Shown here in pieces: positions 1 to 9,245 of a DNA stretch of 64,000 bases; positions within the stretch are counted from its first letter, which is position 1; each line of letters begins with the position of its first letter. The notes under the pieces were generated by a model. The model did no database searches and was not told the DNA's origin. It was given only the letters and a program-made list of their open reading frames with translations. The DNA is from Trachythela sp. YZ-2020 (taxonomy: Eukaryota > Cnidaria > Anthozoa > Malacalcyonacea > Clavulariidae). The translations under genes were made by a program, and so were the position numbers. The stretch spans positions 208,088 to 272,087 of the forward strand of contig JADLSH010000343.1 of assembly GCA_016169945.1 (NCBI GenBank), written 5' to 3'.

Positions 1-1
1 A

Positions 2-349
2 TTGATCTTTTCGCGTATTTTTATTCTGACAGATCCAGATGTGGATGGCGCGCATTCGCGAGCTTTACTGCTCACTTTTTTTGATCGCTACCTGAGTCCT
101 CTAGTAGATTCAAGACTTGTATCTCTTATCCTCCCTCCTCTATTTCGAATTCATGGGAAACATCTCAAACACAACCTCTATGCCTGGGATGAACAAGAGC
201 GTGAGCATCTTGTAGATAATAAAGATTTAAATAGTCACGTTGAAATCACTCGATTTAAAGGCATCGCACAATTCACATCAAATGAGTGTGCCCAGTTATT
301 GTTACATCCAAAAACGCGTAAGCAGATTAATCTGGGGAACGATACCTAA
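2..349 (+). CDS. GyrB/ParE-type topoisomerase subunit B, C-terminal fragment (5' end outside window)
   Basis: The 115 visible residues match the TOPRIM part of a type IIA topoisomerase B subunit. They show the metal-binding acidic motif DPDVDGAHSR (about residues 11-20, normally DADVDGxHIR), the LLLTFF helix, PPLFRI (about 45-50) and RFKG (84-87). The frame is open to the left window edge, so the TTG at 2 is probably not the real start. Typical GyrB/ParE proteins continue roughly 40-50 residues past the RFKG region, including an RR-x-FI end; here a TAA stops the frame soon after HPKTRKQI and I found no continuation in the other frames. The RFKG stretch is also diverged (GIAQ rather than GLGE). 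It is either a decayed second copy or a divergent paralogue; the ATPase and transducer parts cannot be judged. Confidence 0.7.
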   Translation: MIFSRIFILTDPDVDGAHSRALLLTFFDRYLSPLVDSRLVSLILPPLFRIHGKHLKHNLYAWDEQEREHLVDNKDLNSHVEITRFKGIAQFTSNECAQLLLHPKTRKQINLGNDT

Positions 350-435
350 GGAACCTCTGATAAAAAGGAAGGGCTTTACTAAAACAGATCTAAATCAATT
401 AGCTCATATCCTATTAATTTCTCGAATCAAGATAA

Positions 436-807
436 CTATTTTTTCCAGGGATTTACCTTGGTTACCTTGCTTTTTTTCGCAGCACTCTCTTCTGGTTGCT
501 TCTTAACAACCACTTTAGCTTTCTTCTCAACTATTACTTCAGCATTTTCTTCTGTTTTTTCTCCGGATTTCTTCTCAGCTTTTTTTACCCGGATCTGATT
601 TCCTTCAATATCTTTTCCATTTAGGTTCTTTGCCGCTGCTTTCGCTTCACCAGGTTTGGGCATTTCGACAAAACCAAATCCTTTGGACTCCCCTGTGTCT
701 TTATCCATAACGAGCATGCAAGACTGCACTGTGCCATAAGATTCGAAAATTTCCCGCAGCTTTACATCAGTGGTAGTGCGAGCCAGGTTTCGTATCAATA
801 ATTTCAT
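436..807 (-). CDS. RRM-domain RNA-binding protein
   Basis: A 123-residue protein with one RNA recognition motif filling the first 75 residues. RNP2 is LLIRNL (3-8) and RNP1 is KGFGFVEM (42-49), the aromatic pair that stacks on RNA bases. The remainder is a Lys/Glu-rich, probably disordered tail ending NPWKK. Bacterial single-RRM proteins of this size are typically cold-induced or RNA-chaperone-like; the precise target is unknown. The Shine-Dalgarno is weak. A clearly related but broken copy lies at 12134-12435. The gene is followed convergently by the topoisomerase fragment. Confidence 0.88.
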   Translation of the reverse strand: MKLLIRNLARTTTDVKLREIFESYGTVQSCMLVMDKDTGESKGFGFVEMPKPGEAKAAAKNLNGKDIEGNQIRVKKAEKKSGEKTEENAEVIVEKKAKVVVKKQPEESAAKKSKVTKVNPWKK

Positions 808-1229
808 TAGATTACCGTTAAATAAAAATTTGTTTGATTATACGCCACTGTGGTTAAGGTCTGTGGATCTTTCTCAAGAGGCCCATCTCGCAAGCGTTCC
901 TTGGGCCAGTTGAGATTCTAATAAGGGGAATGAGTGATTCCTGCTGGATTTTGTGTGGCGTTGGGAACCTTTCTTGAATGTCTCCTTGCCGCAGAGTTCC
1001 CCAAAGAAGTCAGGATGACAGCCTCACATCATTGTGAGAGCATAGTGATGGATCTCACTAAACGTAGCCCTTATTCAGCAGGGAACCTTCGGTGCATTAA
1101 GGCATCTGGTAAAGACACCTGGTAATTCTGTTCGGAGATCCTTCCTCTTAGCATCATCATGAATGACTGCCTTTAGTCATTAGAGATCAATTAGGGTCAA
1201 TTAGGTCTGACTCAAACATACTGGAAATA
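808..1229. other. Intergenic region with degenerate repeat pieces
   Basis: This 422-base stretch separates the RRM gene and the ABC exporter, which are divergent. It has a 63-codon open frame (934-1125) without family resemblance or a convincing ribosome binding site. Fragments of the AGATCCTTC repeat family are visible at 1131-1167 (TTCGGAGATCCTTC) and around 1007-1021 (TCAGGATGACAGC), suggesting a decayed fold-back repeat. Confidence 0.5.
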
Positions 1230-3044
1230 ATGGATACGATATTAACAACCGCTGAAGACGCGCCACCTCTTTCTCGTTCACCCTGGCGCTTTGCTTTATA
1301 TTTTTATCTTAAAGCTCGTTACGCTTTATTGGCGATTTTTTTGTTTGAAGCGGGACAGGCAGCTTGCGTCATTATGTTGCCCTATGCGATCAAAGAGATT
1401 ATTGATGCAGTGACGCTAGCCAATAAAGCCGGCACTGATATTTTTGCCGCTACTCAAGATCCAATGATTTTGTTTGGCCTGCTGAATCTAGGGATTGTAC
1501 TTTTCAGTCGTGCCAGTGGTGCAGTGCTGGTGATGATTGGCCCACAGTTACGCGCCAAGATCCGGAAGTCACTGTTTAGTTATCTACAACATCATTCGCA
1601 TCGTTATTTCATTTCACATTTTGCAGGCTCTCTGGCGAACCGCATCGCTGAGGTGTCGATGAGCTGCATGCATGGGCTGTGGACAATCACTTTTGATTTC
1701 TATCCATTGATCATCAAGTCTTTTGTGGCATTGATTATCCTATTCAGCGCCAGTAGTAAGTTGGCTCTGGTGTTAAGCCTGTGGTTGGGTTGTTATATCT
1801 TTGTGTCATACATTCTGGCCAAACGATGCAAAGAATATGCAAAGGACTTTGCTGCTGCTCGCTCACTCGTCACTGGCAAGGTTGTAGATTCGGTAACTAA
1901 CGTGATGAACGCCAAGATGTTCGCTCGTCGTCAGTTCGAAGAAGATTATCTCGACGACTATCTAAACCACGAAGTTGATCAGGCAGTGCGTACCTTTTGG
2001 TATATGGAAAAACTGCGCTGGTTCCAATTTATTGCAGCCATGATCCTCATGATTGGCATGGTCGGTTATGCCTTAAAGATCTGGTCCGAAGGCCACATGA
2101 CCGTAGGCGAATTCTCTATGGTTGCTGGTTTGGCGATTATGCTTATTGAGGCCGCTCGGGGTTTGAGTCGGAGCTTCCTGGAGTTTTTTGAATACCTCGG
2201 CAATATCAGTGATGGAGTTTCTGTTTTTATACAGCCACATGAGATTGTTGATAAGCCCGATGCACCATTGTTGAAAGTAGATCGAGGCGAGATCGCATTT
2301 AATGATGTGTCTTTTACCTATCACGAGGGATTACAGGTATTTGATCATCTAGATGTCACGATTGAATCAAAACAACAAGTCGGCCTGGTAGGATTTTCTG
2401 GCTCGGGTAAGTCTACATTTGTAAATCTGATCCTACGTTTGTTCGAGGCCCAGGGCGGCGTGATCAACGTTGATGGACAAAATATTCTTAACGTCACACA
2501 GGATAGTTTACGCGAAAGTGTCTCGATGATTCCGCAAGACCCACAGTTATTTCATCGATCGTTAATGGAAAATATTCGTTATGGACGTCTGGATGCTACT
2601 GACGATGAAGTGATCGAAGCAGCGAAAAAAGCACATGCTCATGATTTTATCCTGCAAACAGAAAAACAATACGAGTCCTTAGTTGGCGAACGTGGGGTAA
2701 AACTTTCAGGTGGGCAAAGACAGCGGATTGCGATTGCACGCGCGATATTGAAAGATGCACCGATTCTGATCCTTGATGAAGCCACGTCATCACTGGATTC
2801 AGTTACCGAGAAAAAAATTCAGCAAGGCCTGGATGTCCTAATGAGAGGTAGAACGGTTGTCGTAGTCGCACACCGCTTGTCGACCATCTCACATATGGAT
2901 CGCATCCTCGTGTTTGATCAAGGCAAGATCATCGAAGATGGTAGTCACCAACAACTGTTGGTAAAAGAAGGTCATTATGCTCACCTGTGGAATATGCAAG
3001 CAGGAGGTTTTTTGCCAGAAAAGGAAGGCACAGAACTAAGCTGA
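1230..3044 (+). CDS. ABC exporter, fused permease and ATPase (MsbA-like half-transporter)
   Basis: A 604-residue type IV ABC exporter half-molecule that would act as a homo- or heterodimer in the inner membrane. The N-terminal ~330 residues hold the six-helix transmembrane domain (hydrophobic segments near 30-50, 80-100, 155-175, 180-197, 265-285 and 290-308). The nucleotide-binding domain follows, with Walker A GFSGSGKST (388-396), the signature LSGGQ (492-496), Walker B ILILDE (512-517) and the switch His in VVAHRLST (548). Length and order match the MsbA/LipA-exporter family. The substrate (lipid, peptide or drug) cannot be told. Start ATG follows GGAAA. It stands alone; the next gene is convergent, 14 bases away. 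Confidence 0.92.
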   Translation: MDTILTTAEDAPPLSRSPWRFALYFYLKARYALLAIFLFEAGQAACVIMLPYAIKEIIDAVTLANKAGTDIFAATQDPMILFGLLNLGIVLFSRASGAVLVMIGPQLRAKIRKSLFSYLQHHSHRYFISHFAGSLANRIAEVSMSCMHGLWTITFDFYPLIIKSFVALIILFSASSKLALVLSLWLGCYIFVSYILAKRCKEYAKDFAAARSLVTGKVVDSVTNVMNAKMFARRQFEEDYLDDYLNHEVDQAVRTFWYMEKLRWFQFIAAMILMIGMVGYALKIWSEGHMTVGEFSMVAGLAIMLIEAARGLSRSFLEFFEYLGNISDGVSVFIQPHEIVDKPDAPLLKVDRGEIAFNDVSFTYHEGLQVFDHLDVTIESKQQVGLVGFSGSGKSTFVNLILRLFEAQGGVINVDGQNILNVTQDSLRESVSMIPQDPQLFHRSLMENIRYGRLDATDDEVIEAAKKAHAHDFILQTEKQYESLVGERGVKLSGGQRQRIAIARAILKDAPILILDEATSSLDSVTEKKIQQGLDVLMRGRTVVVVAHRLSTISHMDRILVFDQGKIIEDGSHQQLLVKEGHYAHLWNMQAGGFLPEKEGTELS

Positions 3045-3058
3045 TTTGTGCATAACTT

Positions 3059-4027
3059 CTATTGCTGTTGTAGCCAAGGGCCAATAAAGTCAGCCGCAGA
3101 AACTAAAATGCCGAGATGATTTTCTCCTTCAATAATAGTTGTTTCTGCGTCAGGGTTATTTTCGTTGATATAGTTTGTGGCTCTTTGCGCATCAATCGCC
3201 TCATCAAATTCACCAATCCACATAACCAAGGGTTCATGCATATCTTCCAGCTGTGCGGCAGGTGCGCTGGGCGTTCGCGCTTTGGACATGTTGACCGTTA
3301 TTGCATCAACCGTTTTTAGATCCTTGTCGGACTGGCCCGCTGGCAAATGAAATTGTACGGCGTAAGAATTACCTTCCGTCCCATTTATCGCATTTTCGAT
3401 AAAGAGCTCTTGCTTAACTGTAGCAAAACTTTGGGCTGCTTCTGTATCTAGTTTGGCTCTAAAACCTAAGTAGGGAGAGAGGTATAAATAACCAGCAATC
3501 ACTTCTCGATCCGCGTAATCAGAATAATTTAATAACATGCCTGCACCAGCAGAATGGCCACCTAAGAAAACTTTTTTATTCGGATGTAATGATTTAACGT
3601 AACGCACAAAAACACTGATGTCATCCCAGACTTGCTCCATAGTAGGACTGTCTCCCCTACGACCACCGGAGTAACCGTGGCCACGAACATCTGGTGTATA
3701 AACAGCAATGTTGTATTGGCGACTTAAGTCATCAGCTAAATGCTGATACCCCAAACCACTGTGCGCAGTACCACCATGGTAAAACACCAAAATGGAATCG
3801 GATTCTCCAGGGAGATAAGCGCGGTATGCCAGTTGGGTCTGATCACTGGCATTTATAGTTTGCACCGGGGCAAGGTTACCTTGCTTAGCGCTTTGTAATT
3901 CAACCAGGGAAAAAATAAAATTGTCATCTCCTATTGCCGGATCTGTAGCTTGATCTGTTGTTTGAATTACATCTTGAGAGGCACAACTGACTAGCAAAGT
4001 TGCTAATAGTATCAACGTACATTTCAT
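3059..4027 (-). CDS. Lipoprotein alpha/beta hydrolase (serine hydrolase S33-like)
   Basis: A 322-residue hydrolase exported as a lipoprotein. I place the start at the ATG ending at 4027 because GAGG stands 7-8 bases upstream and it begins a signal peptide with the lipobox LVSC, cleaved before Cys15; the open frame runs on to 4189 but that extension has no signal-like sequence and would overlap the RIO kinase. Motifs: oxyanion loop YHGGTAHSG, nucleophile elbow GGHSAGAG, acidic residue in GEFDEAID, and the catalytic His in GENHLG, the order of a monoacylglycerol-lipase-like fold. It probably acts on an ester or lipid in the periplasm. Substrate unknown. Confidence 0.87.
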   Translation of the reverse strand: MKCTLILLATLLVSCASQDVIQTTDQATDPAIGDDNFIFSLVELQSAKQGNLAPVQTINASDQTQLAYRAYLPGESDSILVFYHGGTAHSGLGYQHLADDLSRQYNIAVYTPDVRGHGYSGGRRGDSPTMEQVWDDISVFVRYVKSLHPNKKVFLGGHSAGAGMLLNYSDYADREVIAGYLYLSPYLGFRAKLDTEAAQSFATVKQELFIENAINGTEGNSYAVQFHLPAGQSDKDLKTVDAITVNMSKARTPSAPAAQLEDMHEPLVMWIGEFDEAIDAQRATNYINENNPDAETTIIEGENHLGILVSAADFIGPWLQQQ

Positions 4028-4178
4028 ATTAAATCCTCTAAATTCTTTTGAAGAATAGGCCGTTGACGAATCCAGAAAACTTGAAGCAGAATTAGCCTGA
4101 GTCATCACACCTGAGCATACACCGTGATAGATATTCGAATAACTGCCCCCGCGTATTTTCCATTGAGAAACAAAAATA

Positions 4179-5027
4179 CTATTCAGCATCGCGCAGTCGC
4201 TCTAAACGTTCTTTCTCCTCAGCAATGATCTCTTTGATATCTTCCAGCACGCCATCAACATCAGCATCTTCTGTGCTTTCCTTAAAGTGACCTGTAAGTT
4301 CCGTCTCGGGATCTAATTCTCCAGACTCATAGAGCGCCCACATTTCTTTCCCATACTGAGTGTCCAATAATTCTGGAGCAAATATTCCGTAATAAGCAGT
4401 TATTTTATTTACGTCACGTTCGAGCATCCGCTCCGCATTGTTATTCGCCGCCGCATCGACCACCTGAGGCAAATCAATAATCACTGGGCCATAGTCATCC
4501 ACAAGCACATTAAACTCAGATAGATCGCCATGCACCAGTCCCGCACAAAGTATACGCACCACGTATTGCATCATAACGGCATGATCTTCCAATGCCTGTT
4601 CAGCCGTCATAGACACATCATTCAAGCGCGGCGCCACGTCTCCCTCATCGTCTGTCACTAACTCCATTAATAAGACGCCATCAAAACAGCCATAAGGCTT
4701 AGGCACTCTCACCCCAACACTCGCCAGCCGATAGAGCGCATCTACTTCGGTCTTCTGCCAGACGCTTTCCTGCTCCTTACGGCCGAACTTAGAGCCCTTC
4801 CCCATCGCCCGTCCACGACGACTATTACGCACTTTACGGCCTTCTTGATATTGCACAGCCTGCTTGAAGCTACGCTTGGCCGCTTCCTTATAGATCTTCG
4901 CACAACGGATCTCTGTGCCACAGCGCACGACGTACACATCCGCCTCTTTACCACTCATCAGTGGTCGGATCACTTCATCCACCAGACCATCTTCGACTAG
5001 CGGCAGGATTCTTTTCGGAATTTTCAT
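4179..5027 (-). CDS. RIO1-family atypical serine protein kinase
   Basis: A 282-residue cytoplasmic kinase of the bacterial RIO group. Visible motifs are the nucleotide-binding loop SGKEADVY (25-32), the ATP-anchoring Lys in CAKIYK (44), the catalytic loop HGDLSEFNV (166-174) with Asp168 and Asn173, and the metal-binding IDLPQ (184-188) that replaces the DFG motif of classical kinases. The basic stretch at 62-85 is the RIO flexible loop. The C-terminal ~60 residues are acidic and coiled. In eukaryotes and archaea RIO kinases act in ribosome maturation; the bacterial role is less clear. Single gene. Confidence 0.9.
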   Translation of the reverse strand: MKIPKRILPLVEDGLVDEVIRPLMSGKEADVYVVRCGTEIRCAKIYKEAAKRSFKQAVQYQEGRKVRNSRRGRAMGKGSKFGRKEQESVWQKTEVDALYRLASVGVRVPKPYGCFDGVLLMELVTDDEGDVAPRLNDVSMTAEQALEDHAVMMQYVVRILCAGLVHGDLSEFNVLVDDYGPVIIDLPQVVDAAANNNAERMLERDVNKITAYYGIFAPELLDTQYGKEMWALYESGELDPETELTGHFKESTEDADVDGVLEDIKEIIAEEKERLERLRDAE

Positions 5028-5273
5028 AACGGTTTTATACCCTAATTGGGCATCGGTTCATATTATGGTCATCGATAACTGTCTGAATACTTCGGCAGGC
5101 TCAGCATAAACTCCGTGGAGGATCTCTAACCAGAATCGGGCAATGATTCAAGAATCATAAGGAATCACTGTCTGCCCTCATCCCAAATTCAACTTAATTA
5201 AAGAAATTTTAATATTGGACGCTAACCTTCTCTGAACATCAATTTATTTAAATAAAACACTGAGGATACTGAT

Positions 5274-5489
5274 ATGGAAGTCGGTTCAACAGGTAGCAGT
5301 GGGAATTCCCAAGCTGCTGCACAAGCAAAACCCGCTACACCTCCAGTCACACTGGAAACTAAAGAAAAAGCTGAGACTAAATCGACAGAAACCCAGGAAA
5401 AAGCTGTCGCTCAAGCACAAAAAACTCAACCACAACCACCTGAATCTAGCGACCCTAATGTTGGTCGAACTATCAATGTAGTCGCTTAA
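5274..5489 (+). CDS. Small hydrophilic disordered protein
   Basis: A 71-residue protein rich in Ala, Gln, Thr, Glu and Lys with no hydrophobic core, ending DPNVGRTINVVA. AGGA lies 8 bases before the ATG, and a good hairpin follows the stop, so the unit looks expressed on its own. The DPN-x-G-x-x-INV ending resembles that of other small proteobacterial hypothetical proteins, but no function is known to me. Confidence 0.6.
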   Translation: MEVGSTGSSGNSQAAAQAKPATPPVTLETKEKAETKSTETQEKAVAQAQKTQPQPPESSDPNVGRTINVVA

Positions 5490-5514
5490 TCTTGCAATAA
5501 TGCATAAAAACCTC

Positions 5515-5536
5515 AGCGGCTAATATCTTAGCCGCT
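5515..5536 (+). terminator. Hairpin after the small protein gene
   Basis: A perfect 9-bp stem AGCGGCTAA / TTAGCCGCT with a 4-base loop, followed within about 10 bases by a T-rich stretch (5541-5559). It sits 26 bases after the stop at 5489, as expected for a rho-independent terminator, although the T-run is interrupted. Confidence 0.65.
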
Positions 5537-5770
5537 AAGATTTTATATCTTATTTTTACTAGCCCATTGCTCAAGATAGTTACAGATAAACGTACTGTAA
5601 AACGTACATTAATCCAGTCGCTAGAGATGGAATATAACTATTTCACCTCTTCCATCACCTCATCAAAATCAACAGACGCACTACTTTCTTAAAAAATCAG
5701 CTATTTCCTGGCTTCATATAGCACCAATAGTTCTACCTGACCGAATGTAGTTACGACTATAATTCCAATC

Positions 5771-6649
5771 ATGCTCAATTATGATATGCCACTTTATCGT
5801 CCACCCTCAGAAGGGCAGAACCTGATCATCCAGGCAACCTTGGGGTGCAGCTATAACCGCTGCACCTTTTGCAGCATGTATCGCAGCAAAACCTACTCAG
5901 CTCGACCAATAAATGACGTGCTTACAGAAATTGAACAAGCCGCAACACTCTGGCCAGACGCACGTCGAGTATTTCTGGCAGATGGTGATGCCCTAGTGTT
6001 ACCCAACGATCAGCTGATCACAATTCTAAAACACCTTAAAAAAAATCTACCTCTTCTAACCAGAGTTTCCAGCTATGCCCTGCCCGGTAACCTGCGTAAG
6101 AAAACAGAAGACGAATTGATCGAACTAAAAGAACACGGATTATCGCTGATCTACTATGGTCTTGAATCCGGCAGTAAAACAATTCTGAAAAAAATCCGAA
6201 AAGGTGCAACACCCGATGGCATAGTCGCCGGTCTAAAAAAAGCGCATACTGCGGGTATAAAAGTTTCAGCAACCGTCATTCTTGGACTGGGCGGAAAAAC
6301 CTATTGGCAGGAACATATTGATGAAACGGCCGAACTGATCAACCGCCTGGATCTAACCTATCTATCGACTCTTCAACTTGGCTTAGATCCTGTTGTTGAA
6401 AAAGAATTTTATGATGCGTTTGGTGAGAGCTTTGAATGGCAGGATGATATCGGCATGCTTAGAGAACAAAACCGTTTAATCGAACAAGTTAATCCAAACC
6501 ACCCTGTTATCTTTAGATCAAACCATGCTTCAAATTCTTTACCGCTTAAAGGCAACTTACCTAAAGATCGTGATCGATTACTAACAGAACTGGAACTGGC
6601 TAAGAATGGCGAAATTGCACTAGTGCCTGAATATTTGAGACGCTATTGA
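5771..6649 (+). CDS. Radical SAM enzyme
   Basis: A 292-residue protein with the radical SAM [4Fe-4S] cysteines near the N-terminus as GCSYNRCTFC (Cys26, Cys31, Cys34; spacing CX4CX2C rather than the canonical CX3CX2C, as in a subgroup with the NRCTFC signature). YYGLESGS (about 135-142) and VILGLGG are the SAM-contacting segments of the Elp3/HemN-like radical SAM barrel. No B12 or TRAM domain is present. The reaction is unknown. No close operon partner. The last ~29 codons recur as an isolated remnant at 8669-8758. Confidence 0.85.
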   Translation: MLNYDMPLYRPPSEGQNLIIQATLGCSYNRCTFCSMYRSKTYSARPINDVLTEIEQAATLWPDARRVFLADGDALVLPNDQLITILKHLKKNLPLLTRVSSYALPGNLRKKTEDELIELKEHGLSLIYYGLESGSKTILKKIRKGATPDGIVAGLKKAHTAGIKVSATVILGLGGKTYWQEHIDETAELINRLDLTYLSTLQLGLDPVVEKEFYDAFGESFEWQDDIGMLREQNRLIEQVNPNHPVIFRSNHASNSLPLKGNLPKDRDRLLTELELAKNGEIALVPEYLRRY

Positions 6650-6671
6650 TCTAATTTATAAACCAGATCTC

Positions 6672-7355
6672 TCAGCTTGATTTTTTTCGTCGAGACATTC
6701 CAACCAGACCAATCAGTGCTGAACCAAACAACCAAACAGCAGCAGGAACAGGAACGGGAGCGGCACCGGGTGAAAAGTCTGTTAACACCCTGACATAATC
6801 ACCTGGGGTACCGGCAGTCCAATTCACACTGATAGTATTTAGGCCTGTGATCGTGACACTGTCACCGCCCTCCAAACCACGAAGACCCGGGTTTAAATAG
6901 TTCACACCTGTGTTGATTAAGATATCGCTAGCGGCAAGATTGCTACTGCTGGTAATTATCCCAAAAATTTCTGAATCAAAAGTGACAGTTCCCACTTGCG
7001 AGGTAAGGCTTAAAGGATCAAAGAAAATATAATGAGACGCCACTGTACTCCCACTTAGGACTGTACCCGAACCACTACTACCACCAAGACCATCTGCGAG
7101 AATATTAACAGCCAAATTTACTGTAATATCTATATTCTGGCCTTCATCAAATCCATAGAAATTTGGGTCATTAAACGTGTCAGCTCCAACAGTATTGTCG
7201 GGTGTTGATTCAGTAAAAGGCACTCCAAGCTTAATGAAAGTTCCGCCCTGTGTGAAAGAACCACCACCTGTGACAAGCCCAGACATAATGGTTGCAGAAG
7301 CAGAAGAAGAAAAAAGGGCGCAGACGTAAAGTGCAGCTATAAGGCGTAATTTCAT
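6672..7355 (-). CDS. Exported VPLPA/PEP-CTERM-type protein (exosortase substrate)
   Basis: A protein of about 227 residues with a signal peptide (MKLRLIAALYVCAL... cut after ASA), a Gly/Ser/Thr-rich beta-like body, and a C-terminal sorting signal: VPVPAAVWLFGSALIG followed by SRRKK. That motif, hydrophobic helix and basic tail are the hallmark of exosortase/VPLPA-CTERM substrates, which are processed at the membrane and linked to exopolysaccharide or the surface. I prefer the ATG at 7355 for a standard signal peptide; an ATG at 7376 would add seven residues. No exosortase gene is in the window. Confidence 0.82.
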   Translation of the reverse strand: MKLRLIAALYVCALFSSSASATIMSGLVTGGGSFTQGGTFIKLGVPFTESTPDNTVGADTFNDPNFYGFDEGQNIDITVNLAVNILADGLGGSSGSGTVLSGSTVASHYIFFDPLSLTSQVGTVTFDSEIFGIITSSSNLAASDILINTGVNYLNPGLRGLEGGDSVTITGLNTISVNWTAGTPGDYVRVLTDFSPGAAPVPVPAAVWLFGSALIGLVGMSRRKKSS

Positions 7356-7669
7356 TTTAATAATTCCATGTTGCATAGATGCTCAGTTAATAAGCCACCT
7401 AGTTAATACTTTCGATTCATAGCTCTCCGAATATGCTAATGAGCTACAATGTAAACACTTAATAGCAAAACTTATGCCTAAATAAAAACAATAACAATCA
7501 CCACACAACTAAGTTATTACTATCAATATGATATGAGTGAGTGGGGCTAATTATCTATTCGCTCTAAGTTAGAGTAAAACCTTGAACTTGTCTCTTAATA
7601 ACGACACTTCACATTAGAACAGTAAATGAGGCTTCACTGTGTATTCAAATTAAATGCATTAATGAAAGA
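7356..7669. other. AT-rich intergenic region, no gene seen
   Basis: About 310 AT-rich bases between two minus-strand genes. It must hold the VPLPA-CTERM gene promoter near its left end. I see no recognisable RNA gene, repeat or open frame. Confidence 0.5.
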
Positions 7670-8506
7670 TCAGTCGTGCACAACTTCATTAATGCTCTCC
7701 TCTATTAACGCCATAACCTCTGCCTGATGAGTGAAAGGAGACATATGCCCTGCACCATTAATTGAGATCCGTTTACATCGTGGTAATGCTTCTGCAAGAA
7801 TATCCACGATGGCAAGTGTGGGTTTTGGGGTTCGTCCACCAACGATAAGTGTGATCGGAATATCAAGACTCTTTAGTTTCTCAGTCGTCGCCTGCAACTC
7901 AGGCATCTGCGAAAACTCAAATGCAACTTTAGATATGGTTTTAGTAACACTTTCCTTGTACTTACTAGAAGCTAGTGCCCAGTTCTTTTGACCTATCCAG
8001 TACTCCATAAAGTACTGCGCCGCTTTTTCATTTTTCCCATCAGCAACAAACTGAATCACTTCCTCACCAAGCTTCTGGACCTCCTGGCTCTCTGCTTCGT
8101 GCTTACTATCACTCAACAAATGAAACGAAACTGGCTCAATAAGAAATAGGCTACGAACAGATTCGGGCCGTTTCAAAGCAAATTCCAGACATGTCGCCGC
8201 ACCGTAGGAATGAGCGATCATCTCGACAGGGCCACCTGCTAAATCAACCATCGCCGCGATCACATCATAATCCCGACAAGCGATAAGTTGACCAGATTCA
8301 TCAATATGCTTTGACGACTGACCATACCCAAGCAGATCGGGCATGAAGCACGTATGATTTTTTGCCAACTTATCCGCTGCGAAAAGCCACTCTTTGTGGC
8401 TTGCGCCAGAGCAATGCGCAAAGACAATCGGAGAGCCATTGCTCAACCTCTCGTATGCGATCATTGAGTCCTTGCATGTCATTGTCTGCATCACAGGTTT
8501 ATTCAT
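7670..8506 (-). CDS. Alpha/beta-fold hydrolase
   Basis: A 278-residue cytoplasmic alpha/beta hydrolase. It has the oxyanion region FAHCSGASHKEW, the nucleophile elbow AHSYGA (Ser), and the C-terminal GAGHMSPF bearing the catalytic His. No signal peptide. The fold covers esterases, lipases, epoxide hydrolases and dehalogenases; this sequence does not say which. The Shine-Dalgarno before the chosen ATG is poor, so the start could be a few codons further in (ATG of MQTMTC). Confidence 0.85.
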   Translation of the reverse strand: MNKPVMQTMTCKDSMIAYERLSNGSPIVFAHCSGASHKEWLFAADKLAKNHTCFMPDLLGYGQSSKHIDESGQLIACRDYDVIAAMVDLAGGPVEMIAHSYGAATCLEFALKRPESVRSLFLIEPVSFHLLSDSKHEAESQEVQKLGEEVIQFVADGKNEKAAQYFMEYWIGQKNWALASSKYKESVTKTISKVAFEFSQMPELQATTEKLKSLDIPITLIVGGRTPKPTLAIVDILAEALPRCKRISINGAGHMSPFTHQAEVMALIEESINEVVHD

Positions 8507-8668
8507 AGGAGAACCGGAACGAGCGTCAAGGTAAATGATTATCCTACTGAATGTTCAACGTCTTGCCTAGCCTTAAACATGATCAGCGTAATGCTTCAAA
8601 CATATGAACTAGTAGACCCAGACTTGAATTGATTCTGATACGCTAATTTATATCGAGTCTCCCTAATA

Positions 8669-8758
8669 TTTAAAGATCGTGATCGATTATTAGCCGAACT
8701 AAAACGAGCTGAGGAATGGGGAATTGCATTGGTGCCGAAATATTTGCGGGGTTATTGA
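8669..8758 (+). pseudogene. 3'-end remnant of the radical SAM gene
   Basis: Thirty codons, FKDRDRLLAELK... to IALVPKYLRGY and a TGA, closely match the last 30 codons of the radical SAM gene ending at 6649 (PKDRDRLLTELE... IALVPEYLRRY). Even the bases after the stop (TCTAAT) agree. Nothing upstream of 8669 resembles the rest of that gene, and there is no start codon or ribosome binding site. It is a truncated, diverged duplicate lying 2 kb from the intact copy. Confidence 0.82.
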
Positions 8759-8846
8759 TCTAATAATCAATATCAATCGAGTACGACCCATTGATTCGTT
8801 ACTGTTCACTAAAAAAACCTCAAACCCGAATTAAGCCCAAATACTC

Positions 8847-9245
8847 TTAATTAAAAAAGTTCTTGACCCAATGCCAAAACCTTCGCGCTATCCCGTCATG
8901 TTTACGGTCAAGGGCATCATAGTAGATAAGCCGACGCTCTTCCTCGCCAAGCCGCCCCATGGCGATTTGCTCAGGTGACCATTCATCTGCCCATATAACC
9001 TCACCCCGATATATCCAATAGTGCGATTGACAAGCTTGCTGCCAGTTACCCACCGAAGGGGAGAGGGTCGGTCCTTTGTCGGTCTCTTCAAGCGACCACT
9101 CAGTCGGTGCCAATGGCGTCCTGATTTTAGCCCCACAACCACAAACGCAAAGATGAGCTACAGTCTTGAATTCCTTCGAAACATACAACACACCGAATCT
9201 CAATATTTTCGGCATGTAGTGGACATGCTCTGACTCAATCTTCAT
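8847..9245 (-). CDS. DUF6527 protein of a ubiquitin-like conjugation operon
   Basis: A 132-residue protein matching DUF6527. It has a Cys cluster CVCGCG (33-38), then IRTPL, TLSPSVGNW, and ACQSHYWI with a further Cys and His, followed by VIWADEW. The Cys/His set looks like a zinc site. DUF6527 proteins recur beside bacterial Ubl-E1 genes and have been proposed to be the peptidase that trims or removes the Ubl; that role is inferred from memory of the family and not from this sequence. Its start overlaps the end of the E1-like gene by 11 bases, implying translational coupling. It is the last gene of the operon. Confidence 0.8.
   Translation of the reverse strand: MKIESEHVHYMPKILRFGVLYVSKEFKTVAHLCVCGCGAKIRTPLAPTEWSLEETDKGPTLSPSVGNWQQACQSHYWIYRGEVIWADEWSPEQIAMGRLGEEERRLIYYDALDRKHDGIARRFWHWVKNFFN

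Noticed and set aside
934..1125. 63-codon plus-strand open frame
   Set aside because: No ribosome binding site or family; it overlaps degenerate repeat sequence.
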